From the NCBI GenBank assembly GCA_017590115.1, contig JAGGNK010006559.1, positions 1,299,231 through 1,363,230 on the forward strand: DNA of 64,000 nucleotides, in the 5' to 3' direction. Of the stretch, positions 1 to 12,454 are shown one piece after another; position 1 is the first letter of the stretch, and each line of letters begins with the position of its first letter. Below the pieces are notes generated by a model, which was given only the letters and a program-made list of their open reading frames with translations, did not search any database and had not been told where the DNA came from. Position numbers and translations under genes: made by a program. The DNA is from Montifringilla adamsi (taxonomy: Eukaryota; Chordata; Aves; Passeriformes; Passeridae).

Positions 1-244
1 TTTAATTTTTTTGCATCTCTGGATGGGAAGTTGTTGCTGTCTAAACTGCTGCCCTGGGACTGGGAAAAACCCTTCAAGGATATGTAAATATTGATTGTTT
101 TGATTTTACAGAGTGGGTGTCAATTGACAGAGCCAAGTCCCAAGCTGACCGGCTTTTCCAGCTTGCTAAGCTTGGAGTCTCGCTGGAAAATATTAGGAAA
201 TGGGCAAGAAATTTGGGAGAGCACCTGTGGGAAGGCTGGAACAT

Positions 245-540
245 GAACTCCCTGACAGGAGGGGACAGCCAGGTGGGGATTGGTCTCTTGTCCCAGGGAT
301 AAGGGATGAGAGGAAATGGCCTCCACTGGCTCCAGGGGAGGTTTAGATGGGAAATTGGGGAAAACTTCTTCATGGAAAAGGCTGTGAAGCTCTGGAAGCT
401 TGGAGTCCCCATCCCTGGAGGTGCTCAAAGGCAGTGAGGATGTGGCACTTGGGACAGGGGTTAGGGATGGGCACAGTGGTGGTGCTGGGGTTGGGCTTGA
501 CCTTAAAGGTCTTTCCCAGCCTCGAGGACTCTGGGATTCT
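245..540 (+). repeat. CR1 LINE 3' fragment
   Basis: The segment follows the CR1 3' region: CCAGGTGGGGATTGGTCTC, GGAGGTTTAGATGGGAAAT, CATCCCTGGAGGTGCTCAA and the tail GACCTTAAAGGTCTTTCCCA ending GGGATTCT. It is old and diverged. CR1 is the main retroposon of birds. Confidence 0.85.
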
Positions 541-1424
541 CAGAAAGGTCTTGTGTGTGTGGGAAGTGCAAAGTTGGGGCTGGAGAGGGGTCCTGGAGTC
601 CCCCATCTCTTCCACACCATCCCTGCCCTTCCCCTGCCAGCTCTCTGTGGTTGCTCCACATTATCCCTCCTTTATTTAATTATTCCTTTATTTAATCAGT
701 GCAAATATCCCAGTTGACTCCAAAACTAACTTTTCAGTTATAGCATGGAATTATCTCCAAGGCACACATCCAAGCCTCTGAATCATCCCTGTAGCTACAA
801 TTCCAGCCTGGAATTTTGTTGTTTTTTTTTTTTTTCCAGTTGGTGATAACAGTGTTCAGGACAACAAAGTAAAGGATCTTCTTACAGACACTGGAGCAAA
901 GGCTGGGGATGAAACCAGTGGGGAGGAACTGAAATCATTTGAAAACCAGTGGCAGTATAGAGGATTCTGTGTCTGAGTGCAGGGATGTGTAGGTGGATGC
1001 ACCATGGATTGAGATCTGTTGGGATGTGCTTCCTCAGAGTTTTCTTTTTTTTTTTCTCCTAAATCACTCATGTTGGTGTGAAAACCAAGTCAGTTCAGTT
1101 AAGGCCAACTCATGTTATATTTTGGGTAGGCAGGGAGGGAAATGTGTAGTCTGTTTGGAATTTGGGTCTAGCCTGATGCTGTTTATGGCAGCCAAGTGCT
1201 GTTCCTGTTCTGGGGGTTTTGTACCTCTTTGCTGACATTTTTAACAGGGTTTTTTTTTCACATACACAGTTATTTTATTGCCATCAAAATGTACTTCTTG
1301 GTCCTGCACTGCAGAGAGCGTCTTTGCTGAAGAATGCAGACAACAAAAATGCTGGAAATGCCACGTCCTAGACCTCGGTCTGGATCTGCCAAACATGATT
1401 TTCATATTTTGCATTTTTTCCACG

Positions 1425-1426
<2 letters not shown>

Positions 1427-1458
<32 letters not shown>

Positions 1459-1497
1459 CCCTCCTTTTGGGGAAGGAAAATTTTTTTTTTTTTTTTT
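1427..1497. repeat. Poly-T tracts
   Basis: Two long runs of T (about 32 and 17 bases) are separated by CCCTCCTTTTGGGGAAGG. They may be reversed poly-A tails of retroposed sequence, but no flanking gene copy was recognised. Confidence 0.8.
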
Positions 1498-1822
1498 CTA
1501 TATGCCTGTCACTCCTCTTGCGGAAGGAACAATTCCCTCTGAAATAGGATTTCCTGCCAATTCTCCCTGCAGCCAGGCTGCTCTGTCCATACAGAACTTG
1601 GAGCAGGCTGATGGGTTTGACAGTCTAATTATAAAGGCTGGTTCAGCCTTTTATTGCACGTGGGGTCATGTGGAAGTGGAGTAAGGCAATAGGAAGGAAA
1701 AGTGGAATGGCCAAATAAAAGTTACCAGCAAAATTATCTGCAATATCAGACAGTCCCTTGGTGAACACTGAAGGGCCACATTCCTGGGATATAAGCATGG
1801 ATATCTGAAATAGTTTTTACAG

Positions 1823-2113
1823 GGCCAAGTAGTGATAGGAAAAGGGGGAATGGCTTTAAACTAGAAGAGGAAATATTTAGGCCAGATGTTAGGGAGAAAT
1901 TCTCTACTCAGAGGGTGGGCAGGTCCTGGCACAGGGTGCCCAGAGCAGCTGTGGCTGCCCCTGGATCCCTGGCAGTGCCCAAGGCCAGGCTGGACAGGGC
2001 TGGGAGCAGCCTGGGACAGTGGAAGGTGTCCCTGCCAGGGCAGGGCAGGCACTGGATGGGCTCTGAGGTCCCTTCCACTCAGCCCATTCTGGGATTAATT
2101 CTATAATTCTGTG
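1823..2113 (+). repeat. CR1 LINE 3' fragment
   Basis: It contains TTAGGGAGAAATTCTCTAC, GGCACAGGGTGCCCAGAG and the 3' tail GAGGTCCCTTCCACTCAG. Its central 100 bp are nearly identical to the copy at 31638-31835. Confidence 0.9.
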
Positions 2114-2514
2114 AGCTGTAGGCCTCATTAATTAGAAAGTAAGATAGAATTCAAGTTCTCTTGTTCATCCTGAATGAAACCTTTGTAGGAATCTGTTACC
2201 TGCTTCATCCTGGGCCTTCTTGGTACCAGGAAATTTGAGTTATTATCAGTGTGGGCCATTTCAGGTCTGTCAATAGGCTCTTTTTCTCCATCTGTTATGT
2301 CATTTTTTAATGATAAAAACAAAAGTTGTTTCTCCATTAGTGCAATTTAGAATTTGTGGCAAAATATTGACTTTGTGGAAAGTAGATTAAACAGTTTGTG
2401 TCCATTGAAGAAGACATAAAGCAGCAGATGGAAAGGATGACAGTGTGGAATAATTGACATGCAAAGAGCTGCTAAAGAAAGTCTCTGTGTGAAAATAATA
2501 ATGTTTTTCTTGGT

Positions 2515-2612
2515 TTTCAGTGGGATTTTTGGGGTGGTTCTGTGCAGAGCCAGGAGCTGGACTCGATGATGCTTGTGAGTCCCTTCCAAATCAGGATATT
2601 CTATGACTTATT
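2515..2612 (+). repeat. CR1 LINE 3' tail
   Basis: The block GCCAGGAGCTGGACTCGATG, GAGTCCCTTCCAAATCAG and ATATTCTATGA is the terminal part of CR1. Confidence 0.85.
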
Positions 2613-4210
2613 TTTTTTTTCTATCATGTTGGGAAACAGCTCTAGAGACAAAGGGATACAACAGGATCTCTCTTGAATTTCCCTGTGATTTATCTGGGGA
2701 AAATTCTGGGGCAGATAAGGGACAGGTAAGGAACTGAGGAGCTGCTTTGTTCCCAAGTACAAGCAGCACAGCAAAGCCCTGAGAAAAACACTGCTCAGCC
2801 TGAAATGTCTTTCAGCTGCTGTGAAACAGCGCTGAGCACTCTCAGCAAGACCAGTGCCAGCAGAAATTCTGCAACTCTCAACTTCTTCAAGGCAGGTTTG
2901 AATAACAAAGTTCAGAGGTGTGTGTGGGAAACGCTTTGTGATGTTTACTTAGGTAGAAATATTACTTAGCAACAGCTTCCTGTAATTTTTATGTGCTGGG
3001 AATTTCTGTAACCATGAGCTTGGTTTTATTACCTTTGTATGGGAAAGGGGTCTCGAGGCACTGAGCAGACTCAGCCAACCTCAAGGGCAAAGATATTTTT
3101 AAAGCTTCAAACACAAAGGAAATTTTTCCAGTTGCTATTACATGAAGTGGAAGTGCTCCTTTTATTTGGAGATCTGATAAGGGCTGCCTTTTTTTCTTTT
3201 CCCTTGCTCTGACAAATGCCAGATGGGAACTGACACCGGATAATCTCGCTGGGGTGTCTGTGCTGACCCTGCCAAGCTCCAGTTTTATTGAGGGCCCATG
3301 GCTGGGGCAGTGGTGACACTTTGCCAATGCTGGGACATCCTCAGCTAATTCACTTGAGCTTATTAAGAGTAGTTAAGAGATTTATGGTGCTTGGGGGTTG
3401 TGATACAGCCCAGAGTTGGGGGAGAAGGGGTGGAAACAATCCCTACTATAAATGACTGTTTAAGGATGTGCTCCTCTGGAAACACCAAACAAAACTGGGG
3501 AAAAACTGGAGCAGCTTTTCTCCACTGAGCTGGGGTGATGCAAGGCTGTAGGATTTCAATACAAAGGGTCTCAGCTTGCTGAGAAGTCCCCACGGGTGCA
3601 GCTGAGCTGTTTCATCAGGTTCTTCACTGCTGCACCTTTACTTAAATTTGGGGTGGGAAGTGAAGGTTTCCTGCTCCTGCCCCAGTTCCCAAGCAGCACT
3701 TCAGAAGGAACTGTCTGACCCATGTCATCTTTAGAAATGTAAATACACAGAGAATTCCTCCCCATAGTTGAGAGATCTGAATTCCTGTACAAAATTTTGC
3801 CAAGACAAAGGTTTTTGGTGAGGAGAACAGGGTATCTTGCTGCTGAAACGGTAAAAACTGGGAGACTGTTCACCTTGTTTGCTTCAGACTGCTATTTTAA
3901 TTCTTTCACCTTAGCCTTTCCCAAAAACACTTGTTATTTGGGTTGGTGTCTGGGCCCTTGAGGCTGAGAGGAGTTCAGTGCAGTGGTTCAGCACTGAGGA
4001 TACTCCAGGTGTTCTCAAATCTCTCATCCTGATTTTGAGGGTGATTCAGGTAGAACTTTTCCCCCTTCAACAACAGTTCCAGTTTACCTTTTTTTGCTTA
4101 AACAATGGAACCTGCACTACCCCTTGTTAGATAAAAACCAGGAGATCTGGCAGACACATTCTTTGGAAAATGCTGCTCTCTGGGTGTGCAAGGGGGAAGT
4201 CAGAGAATGT

Positions 4211-4211
4211 A

Positions 4212-4248
<37 letters not shown>

Positions 4249-4250
4249 GT
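4211..4250. repeat. AAT microsatellite
   Basis: About 12 copies of AAT in a row in INSR intron 2. Confidence 0.95.
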
Positions 4251-7200
4251 AGTGAGTGACAGAGTTACCATGTGTTGGTAATGCATGAATGGGAGAGCAG
4301 GAAATGGTTCACCTGGTGTGATGTGTTTGCTCAGGGAGGAGGAGATGTGTTTCATTCAGAGCAAATCCTGCTGGATGTTCAGGGTGCCTTGTGTATTCTG
4401 TGTGTTTTCTTTCCTTTACACCTCCTTCATGTAGGCAGGGCAATGAAATTCTGCATTTAAAATCTTCTAATTAATTGTAAAAGTATTCTAAATTGTGTGC
4501 AGTTCAGATGCTGCTTCCCGGATTTAGGCAAAATGAGCAGAATAAATGTAAAGTGTGTGATGGGACAGCAGTCTCTGATTTTACAGGGGAGGGACTGGAA
4601 GTCTTTGTTGTTCAAGGCTGTGAAGGGATTGTGAACTGTTGGGTCTGTACAAAGAAGTGCATTCAGAGTGTGTGAGCAGACCAACTGAAATATGTCACTT
4701 GGCAAAGCTCTCTGAAACATCTTTTCCTATCAGGAATTGGATTTGACAGGGATTGCCTCTGTAAATAATTGCTGTGCTTAAAAAAAACCCCAACAAAACA
4801 TAAAGACCCTAAAAGAAAACGCAAAAAAAGGTCAAAACCCCCCAGGTGTGACCAGCACAAGGATTGTTTCTAACTGAAAGGTTGAGGATTTCAGGACCTT
4901 TTGATTAATTACAGAGCTGGGGAATAACCAGCGGAGGAAGCAACACTCACCCTCCTCTCAGCTTCTAACAATAGCTGGGTACAAGTTCAATGATTAGGCT
5001 TCCCAATTATATCCTATAATTGTCTGCAAATTCCCACTGAGGGATGTGAATGAACTTGCTGGGATGTTTATCCTGCTTAATGAAGGCTGTTGGTAGGTGG
5101 GAAAGAAAAAAAAAATTGGGTATGGAGCAGTTTTGGGGGTCCTGGCTGGGATTGCCTGCTTAGGACGAGCCTGTAGTTATTCCAGCTCCTGCTTTGAGCC
5201 CAGTTTTTGTCTGGCATTGCATAAGTGTGCAGGGAGATATGGATCCCAGCCATTGCCTTGTCTTTATCTGAGTTTTTTGGATGAGGGTACTGGGGGGCAC
5301 GGGCTGACGTCGCTGCAGGTTGTCGGCCTGGCTTTCCTTTTGGCTTGTGACATGTAAAACAAACAGAGAATTAACTTTGGCTCCTGCAGTGCTTCAGTGC
5401 TGGCTGAGTGCTTTAATGGTTTCGTGTGAAGAGTCTGGATCCCTTGTGAATCTGGGTTTAAACTGACGAAACAGGGCAGGACGCTCGGCACCTGTTCTTG
5501 TCCAGAATGTTTTATAGCTGGGATTGGATGCTCTGTACTAAGAATGAGCTTCTGTTCCTCAGTAGGAATTCCTTAATTTGACATGGTGTTTATTTCCCTG
5601 CTTCCTGGGCACCTGGAGGGGTGAAGGCTCTGAGGAAGATGATGTTTTGAAGGAAATCCCACCAAAAGGTCGGAAAGAAAGTCCAGTTAGAGTAGCATTC
5701 AGCAGAATGTTGGGATTAATTCTCTTCAGCATGTTTCTAAATAACTCAGGATGTGCGTGGTTTTGGTGCACTCCAGAAAGAGAAATGTGATTTTAATCTT
5801 GTGTATCAGGTCAGAAGTTCCCTTTTCCAAGGATGCCAAGAACTGCTGCTCCATTGGAATTGTAACTCAGGCAGTTTCAGCGTTTGCAGAGCTCAGCTCC
5901 CACTCTGCAGTTGCTGATGCACTGGCAGGTGCTGGACGGGTGAACTGTCAGGAATTGTGACCCTTCTCAGGAATCATGCCTCGTTCATGGGCATAAAAGA
6001 GTGGCAGGTATTTAGCAAGATTGTTCTGATGAGGAGTGTATAAGTTGTAAGGTCTTTTTAGTCTGTTTTCAGTGCAGTTTGGAGGCTTCTGGGGCTGCAC
6101 ACATCGAGCTCTGGTCACTTAGCACTCCCCCAGGATCAGTGCTGGTGCGTGGCCACACTGGAATTTCAGGGCCCTGATGTGATGAGCTGAGCCTGAGCTC
6201 AGCTTACAGCGCAAGACTGATGGTTTTAAGTCAAAGTTAAGGGAACTTAGGGAGCAGATTTGTCAGAGGTCAGAGAGAACACCTGCGGCTCTGCCTTGCT
6301 GCTCCCTCTGCTCCTCTCTGCTCACTCTGCTCTGACCCCTGGGCACGATTCCTCATTTAGTGGTTTTGAAATGTGAATTGTCTGGGGCAGGGAGGGAGGA
6401 GGTTGGTCCCAGTGTGTTCATCCAAACAAAGCCTGTTGGACTGTGGGGTGTGAGGAAGGGAAGGGAGCAGGCAGCTTTGGAGTTGTGTAGCGGTAATTTC
6501 CAGCCCAATTTTTTGATGTTTTTCTCTGGTTTTGTAGCTGTGGGAGTTGAATTATGCTGGGGGCACACAGCATTATTGCACTGCAAGGCTCTAACCCCAT
6601 GAGCAGGGCTCCAGGGCAGGAGCTTGGGCTCTCCACAGCGTTCCAGAGGGGCAGGAGCAGACCCTCCTTCCCTGTGGAGAGGGAGGAGTTGGGTGCTGGG
6701 ATGTGATGTTCTCACACAGCGCTTTGATGACACAAAATGGGGCTGTTTGCTGGCTGATTTTCTCCCATGGATGCGAAGATCCCGAGTGTGACACTGGGTG
6801 TTGCAGGGATGGATTATTTGGGGTGTGTGGCAGAGCTGCTGAACTAGACAGCGACGCTTCCGATAACATGAGTGAGACAACATCAGCTCCTGAGTTGTTT
6901 GCTCTGAAATATCTGCAGGAACTGAGAGTTCACTCAGCAACCTGCAGCAAAAAAGTCAAGTTCCAGCTATTGCACTGACCTGGGCACTGGGAAATCCCTC
7001 ACACAGAGGCTGCAGACAAACTCTGTCGTATCAGCAGCGTTTTGTGATTGATAAAGTACATAAAGAATGTTTGCACTTGAAGGTGGGCTTGATTAGAAAA
7101 TATCAGGAATTGTGCAGGGAGCCTTATCCCTGTGTGTTGGTTTCCCAGGGGTAAGGCATGTGCAATTCCACAGACATCACAGGATAACAAAGCATTTTTC

Positions 7201-8642
7201 TGTTTCCATTTTCAACTTCATTAAGCACATCCATGTTGTGTTACGGCACTGCAAGGATTTTAATACTTCATGAGCAATGAAAGGATTCATTAAAATTTGA
7301 GTATCAGACAAATGTTCTTCTTGTCTTTTCTGCAAAGACAATCCAGTTTTATTCTCTGGGTAGTGCAAACATTGAGCAGTGATTTAATGAAATGAACAGG
7401 ACTGTTTTTTTCGGGTCTTTGGTCTTTTCTGAATGTCATCTTTCTGAAGTCAGGCTGATGTGTTTACACAGCTTCAGTTTGGGATGGAGGAGTCCAAGAG
7501 CTCCCTCTAAGAACCCCTCAAAAGCTCCCAAAAGCCAGAGAGGAAATGGAGCTCTTTAGTGTGATGTCTGAGTGTCTGAAAGTCTCGCCCAGTGGAGCCT
7601 TAACAGGGCTTAGGGGAATAAGACTTTTGTTTTAAAACAGTACTTGAAGCCTTTAAAAGCTCAATAAACTATTTCTCTGTTCATTCAGTTCTGTGCATTT
7701 AGGCTCTGGGTGTCTGAACACTGTTTCTGGCAAGGGGAGCAGAGCACACAGGACAGTCTTACCTGGAGACTTAAGGATAAAGCAATTTATGTGTGAACTG
7801 GTGCTTTATCTGAAACAACTTCTCACCTCATTAGCATCTCTACAATTACTAAATTAGCAAAATAAATGCCATGTGTAGATCTTCCTTAGGCTTCTCTTCC
7901 ACACTCCAATTACCTTATCTCCAGAGCTGCTTAAATAATTTGTGTAGTGTTTGGCTGCTCTTTCACTGCTTGGATATCGAGTTTCTAGTCCACAAAACCA
8001 GTCCATTAGAACGGGGTATCTGCATCGAGTGTCAGTTTTTGTTCTGGGAAATATGAAATGTTCTGCTCTGAGCCTGTACAGTGTGTGAATTTGGTGGGTG
8101 TGATAAGAAAAACGTCCCCGTGTTTTGCATGGCTCCGGCGGCCAAAGGAGGAGCAGCCTCGTGATGCTCTTTGCTCATCAGCAGCAGGGAAGAGTTGTTT
8201 TTCCACATGCTCTAATCTGTGATAACAAAAAGAACTTCAGATTGTGTTTTTCAAAGGCTCTGTGGGTCTCTCAGTGCTCAGATTTGCCAGTGACTCTCTC
8301 TGCTGTGTGTCTGTCCACCCAGAGCCTGATTTGGAGTGGCTCTGGTTCAAATCCACACCTCGTTCTGGTGCTGGAGGAGGCTGAGCAGGACCCAGCAATC
8401 AGCTGGAACCAAGGGCTTTGCTTTGCTCTGCGTGTTCTGGGTTCTGCTTTGTGCTGTTCTGGGTGTTCTGCAGAGGGTTGAGTGCTGGATGTGCCCTGGG
8501 GCACTGCCAGTCTCTCCTGGCACTGACAGGTTTTGTGTCTGACTTTGTGACTTCCATAAACTTCAGCTGGATGATGCAGGAAGGGATTCGAGGCAAAATT
8601 TAACTTTAGTATAGATTTAGACAAACAACTGTTGCAATAAAC

Positions 8643-9000
8643 TGTGTGTGGAGACACAAGGCTTGACTCCATTTCAGAAGGCTGATTTATTATGTTATAT
8701 ATTATACTAAAATACTACATTAAAACTATACTAAAAGAACAGAGAGAACAGATAAATCAGAAGGCTACAAAGAACAAGAATCGAATAGAATGTATAACAA
8801 AAATCTTGTGACTGCTCACAGCCTTGGCACAGGTGGCTGTAATTGGACATCAATTGAAAACAATCTACATAGACTAATAGAAGATGTACCTGTTGCATTC
8901 CACAGCAGCAGATAGTTATTGTTTATATTTCTCTCCTGAGGCTCCTCAGCTTCTCAGGAAGGGAAAAAAATCCCAGGAAAGGATTTTTAATAAAATATCA
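8643..9000 (-). mobile_element. Solo LTR of an endogenous retrovirus (minus), old
   Basis: Read on the minus strand, this segment has the layout of the LTR at 22792-23205: a CCTGGGATTTTT block, TGAGAAGCTGAGGAGCCTCA, an AT-rich TAGTATA stretch, AATAAATCAGCCTTCTGA and ATGGAGTC near the end. Such LTRs are common in songbirds (inference from memory). Edges are approximate; no target duplication is visible and no internal retroviral genes are present. Confidence 0.7.
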
Positions 9001-11376
9001 TAGCTAGAAACAACCATCAGATATGTCTTAGGTAAAGTATTTGAGGTGGCCTTGGACAGGTGAATGAACTGGGTGGCATCTCCAAAACTCCTTGGGCTCC
9101 CTTCCACTGGCAGATTCCAGTGAAAGCAGCTCTGAGCTGAGACTTGAAACCTCTGGAGTTTGGTGAAGAAAAAGGCTCTTTGTCCCTGGAGAAACTGATA
9201 TGTCTTCAGGTTTCTTGTAGAGGAGAATCCAATCTCTTTTTCTTGCTTGTAATGCTGATTTGTGTCATTTTTTTCCCCAGAGGGCTCTCTCCATTGTAAG
9301 GTGATTTCCCCAGTAACTACCCCATGAGGGATCTGCAGGTGTGTGGCTGTGGCATCAGTTAGAGAGCTCTGAATAATCCTAATTGCTCTGCAGTGGACAA
9401 TGCTGATGGCAGCTGCTGATTAGACCGTATCTGAGTCCTGTGCTGATAAAGTGAAGGTTTTTAGCACCGTGGCACACGCCTGCAGGGGTGGGGGATGTAA
9501 GCAGATCCTGTTCCTCCCGATGGATAATGGGATTTTCACTACTCCTGCACTTCCCTGTGACCTCAGTGACAGTCAGTTTTATTTTAAGAGCTTAGCATGG
9601 TGTGAAATAAAGCAGAATTTTCACAATTCTGACCATTGACAGTTGGAGCCATCAACTGTTGTGGAAGGAAGATTGAGAATCCAAGATCTCCCGAGTTCAG
9701 TGTAACTTTGGATGATTCAGTTCTCCTCTTGTTGGCCTTGTTGAGATGGCACAACTAGTTTGGCATTAAATGCCTTCAGATTACAACTTTCTCTTGCGTA
9801 ATTTACAAGGAGAGATAGATTAATGGCCTCCAAGGGTGGCTTGTGCAATGTAGTTAATGGTTTTTGTACTCATCTCCAGTCGTTTGGTTTTCCTCAGGGT
9901 TGTGTTTGTGTGACTTTTGGTCATTTTTATCATTTCTCATTTGGCATCTGGGTTAGAGCAGCAGAGGGATGTGGCACAGTCACAAAAAACTCCAGGGATC
10001 AGTGTGTTTGTAAGGAGAAGCTGTTAAGCCCGTGGATATCTGGGAAGAGCCAAGCTGGATAATTTGTGCAGTGCCACATTCGTATACAGTGAATTACTTG
10101 AAAATGGGCATTGCTGGTATGCCAAGGATGACGAGGGCGAGTAGTAAATAAAAATACATTGCACATTGCTTGGCTCTGCAGGCAAACAGTATCTATTTCA
10201 GTCCTGCTAAGGAAATTCTTATGCCTGGAAATAAACCATGGTGAGTGTGTGTAGAGCTTTGGGCAAACAGGGAAGGGTGTGCAGAGGAATGGTCAGGAGC
10301 TGAGGAGGCCACAACTCGAGGAGTTGAGACAATTTTATACAGAACTGATGGATTTGATACTGGCTAACAAGATACTGCATCTGTTTCTCCTTTTCACAGT
10401 TCAGTTATTGCTTTGGAAAAAATGACTGTAGGCTCAGGGAAAGCTGAAGTGACACGTGTCACCTGTCTGGAGGCACAGTACAGTGTGGAGGAAATCAGTG
10501 GAGGATGGATGTGTCTCTGCTCCTGGTGAGCCTGGGTTTGGGCAGCTTGCTCAGTGACTGTGCACTGAACAGTTCGTGCACCCTGGTAATTTCAGGAAAA
10601 AAATAAATCTGTTTGGTAGAGCCAGTTAACTCTGCTTCCCAGGAAAATCCACCTTTCTTTGCACACCTGGCCTTCAGGTGATGCTTTGCCTTTCTCTCTC
10701 TGCTCATCCTCTCTGGAAGGGGAGGCAGGAAGGGAGATCTGGAGCAAGAAAGGAAGATCTGGAGTGATCCCCTTCCTTTTCCCTCTCTGTTTTCAGTCTC
10801 ATCACCCACAAACACAAATTTGGTTTCAGTATCGATGTTTACAATTCATGACTGCGCCATGAAATCTGCTCAGATTAAAATCTTAACCTCTGCCTGACAT
10901 TTCTGTGTAGATCATTAGTTATCAGCATAATCTCCTTGTGGTTAATCTTATACTTCCGCCCATTCCATTGCCTTTCTCAGTTATGGACAGCTCCATTTTT
11001 GTTGGAAGCTGTGCCTCTGTTTTGGTGTAGGTTTGTTGTTTTCTGTGTTGGGATTACGTTTATATAACGTATCTAAAATTCCATCTTTCCTCATCCCCAC
11101 GTGGCAGCATAGCTTTCGTTCTTTCATGCCTTGTTTACTACAACATCCTTCCCCCTGGCCTTGAGGGAAGGAATCTTGTCCCTCCCTTATCTCTGCAGAA
11201 AGCAGAGCTTGGACGTTTTGCCTCGTGCCCTGATCCTATCATCGCTCCTCATTTTCAGGACGGGCTTTGTAGGTAAAATTAATAACCTGTGTTTGGAAAA
11301 ATCAGATGGACCTTGCTCTTAAACCATCACCGAGTCCTTGTGTCTAGCTCCATTTGTGTCTGTTTCATATCAGCTC

Positions 11377-11440
11377 CTAGAATCACAGAATCATGGAATA
11401 TCCCGAGCTGGAAGGGACTCACAAGGACCATCACTTATTT
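11377..11440 (-). repeat. CR1 LINE 3' tail (minus)
   Basis: TAGAATCACAGAATCATGG followed by GAGCTGGAAGGGACTCACAA is the reverse complement of a CR1 end. Confidence 0.85.
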
Positions 11441-12454
11441 TTAGGACATGCCTGGACCATTTTCCTGTGATTTGGGGTTGCAGTGAGTGAGCAGGTTTGG
11501 CAGGAGCAGGTTAAAGTGAACAGGGATGTTTACAAGATGCTGTACATTGGGGAGTAATAAATAGTTAAATATTAACAGGAAGTTTTCATGAGGCTCCCAG
11601 GTGGCATCAACCGTTGGATGATAACACCAAATCCTTGGGTTGTAATAAAGATTGAAATTTAACAAACCATAACAACAAAAAAAAAAAACAACAACCTTGT
11701 TGTTGTGAGCAAAATTACCATCAAAGCTTTACAGGGAAATACCCAATTAACGTTAAAGATTCTGGTCTTGGTCTAAATTACAAGTCATTTCTTCTGCTGT
11801 ACAGAATGAAATACAATATTTTGCCTGAAGATGTGGTGTCAGTTTTGGGGCTGGCATATTAAAAAAACCCAGCTGCCAAGGAGAGGTGGGTGGTTATTTC
11901 TGATCCCTTACACTAAGCTCCCATGTAATTTTGAACACAAAGTACAAGGAGCAGGCTTGACCTGCTTGCCAGAGAATGGCACAACAGCACTGTTGTAGAC
12001 ACTGGGTAAAGTATTTACAGCTTCTGGTCGCTATCCTGGTGTGCACTTTGTGACACTTGTCCCTCCTTTAACAGTTGCTGCTGTGTTTTCAAATCAGACT
12101 CTGTGTTTTGGTAGTTTGGGCTCGATGGCCAACAGCTTTTCTTGATTTCTGCAAGTTGTTTGTACCTGCATGGGGAATCAGCTCAATTCAAAGGTGCCAG
12201 GAGAATGAAAACAGACCTAGTCTTGAGTTTTAATTTCTTTATTAATTCATTTTTTTCAGTGTGAGGTGCTTTGCTCTGTAAGTCCAGTTCACGGGGGGTT
12301 TGCAGCCATGAACACCACTGCTTGAAATGCACAAAAGGAAAATGTTTCTTTGATCTTTGTTCTGTCTGGGCAATATTAGGGATACTTGGGTGGGAAACAT
12401 CCAGTTTTCTGTGTAAATAGTTGGGGTGGCAGAGGAGAGCAGGAGTGGAAACCT

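Noticed and set aside
6353..6940. 195-codon minus-strand open frame in intron 2
   Set aside because: No domain, repeats of Pro/Ser/His, several frames open together, no promoter or splice context.
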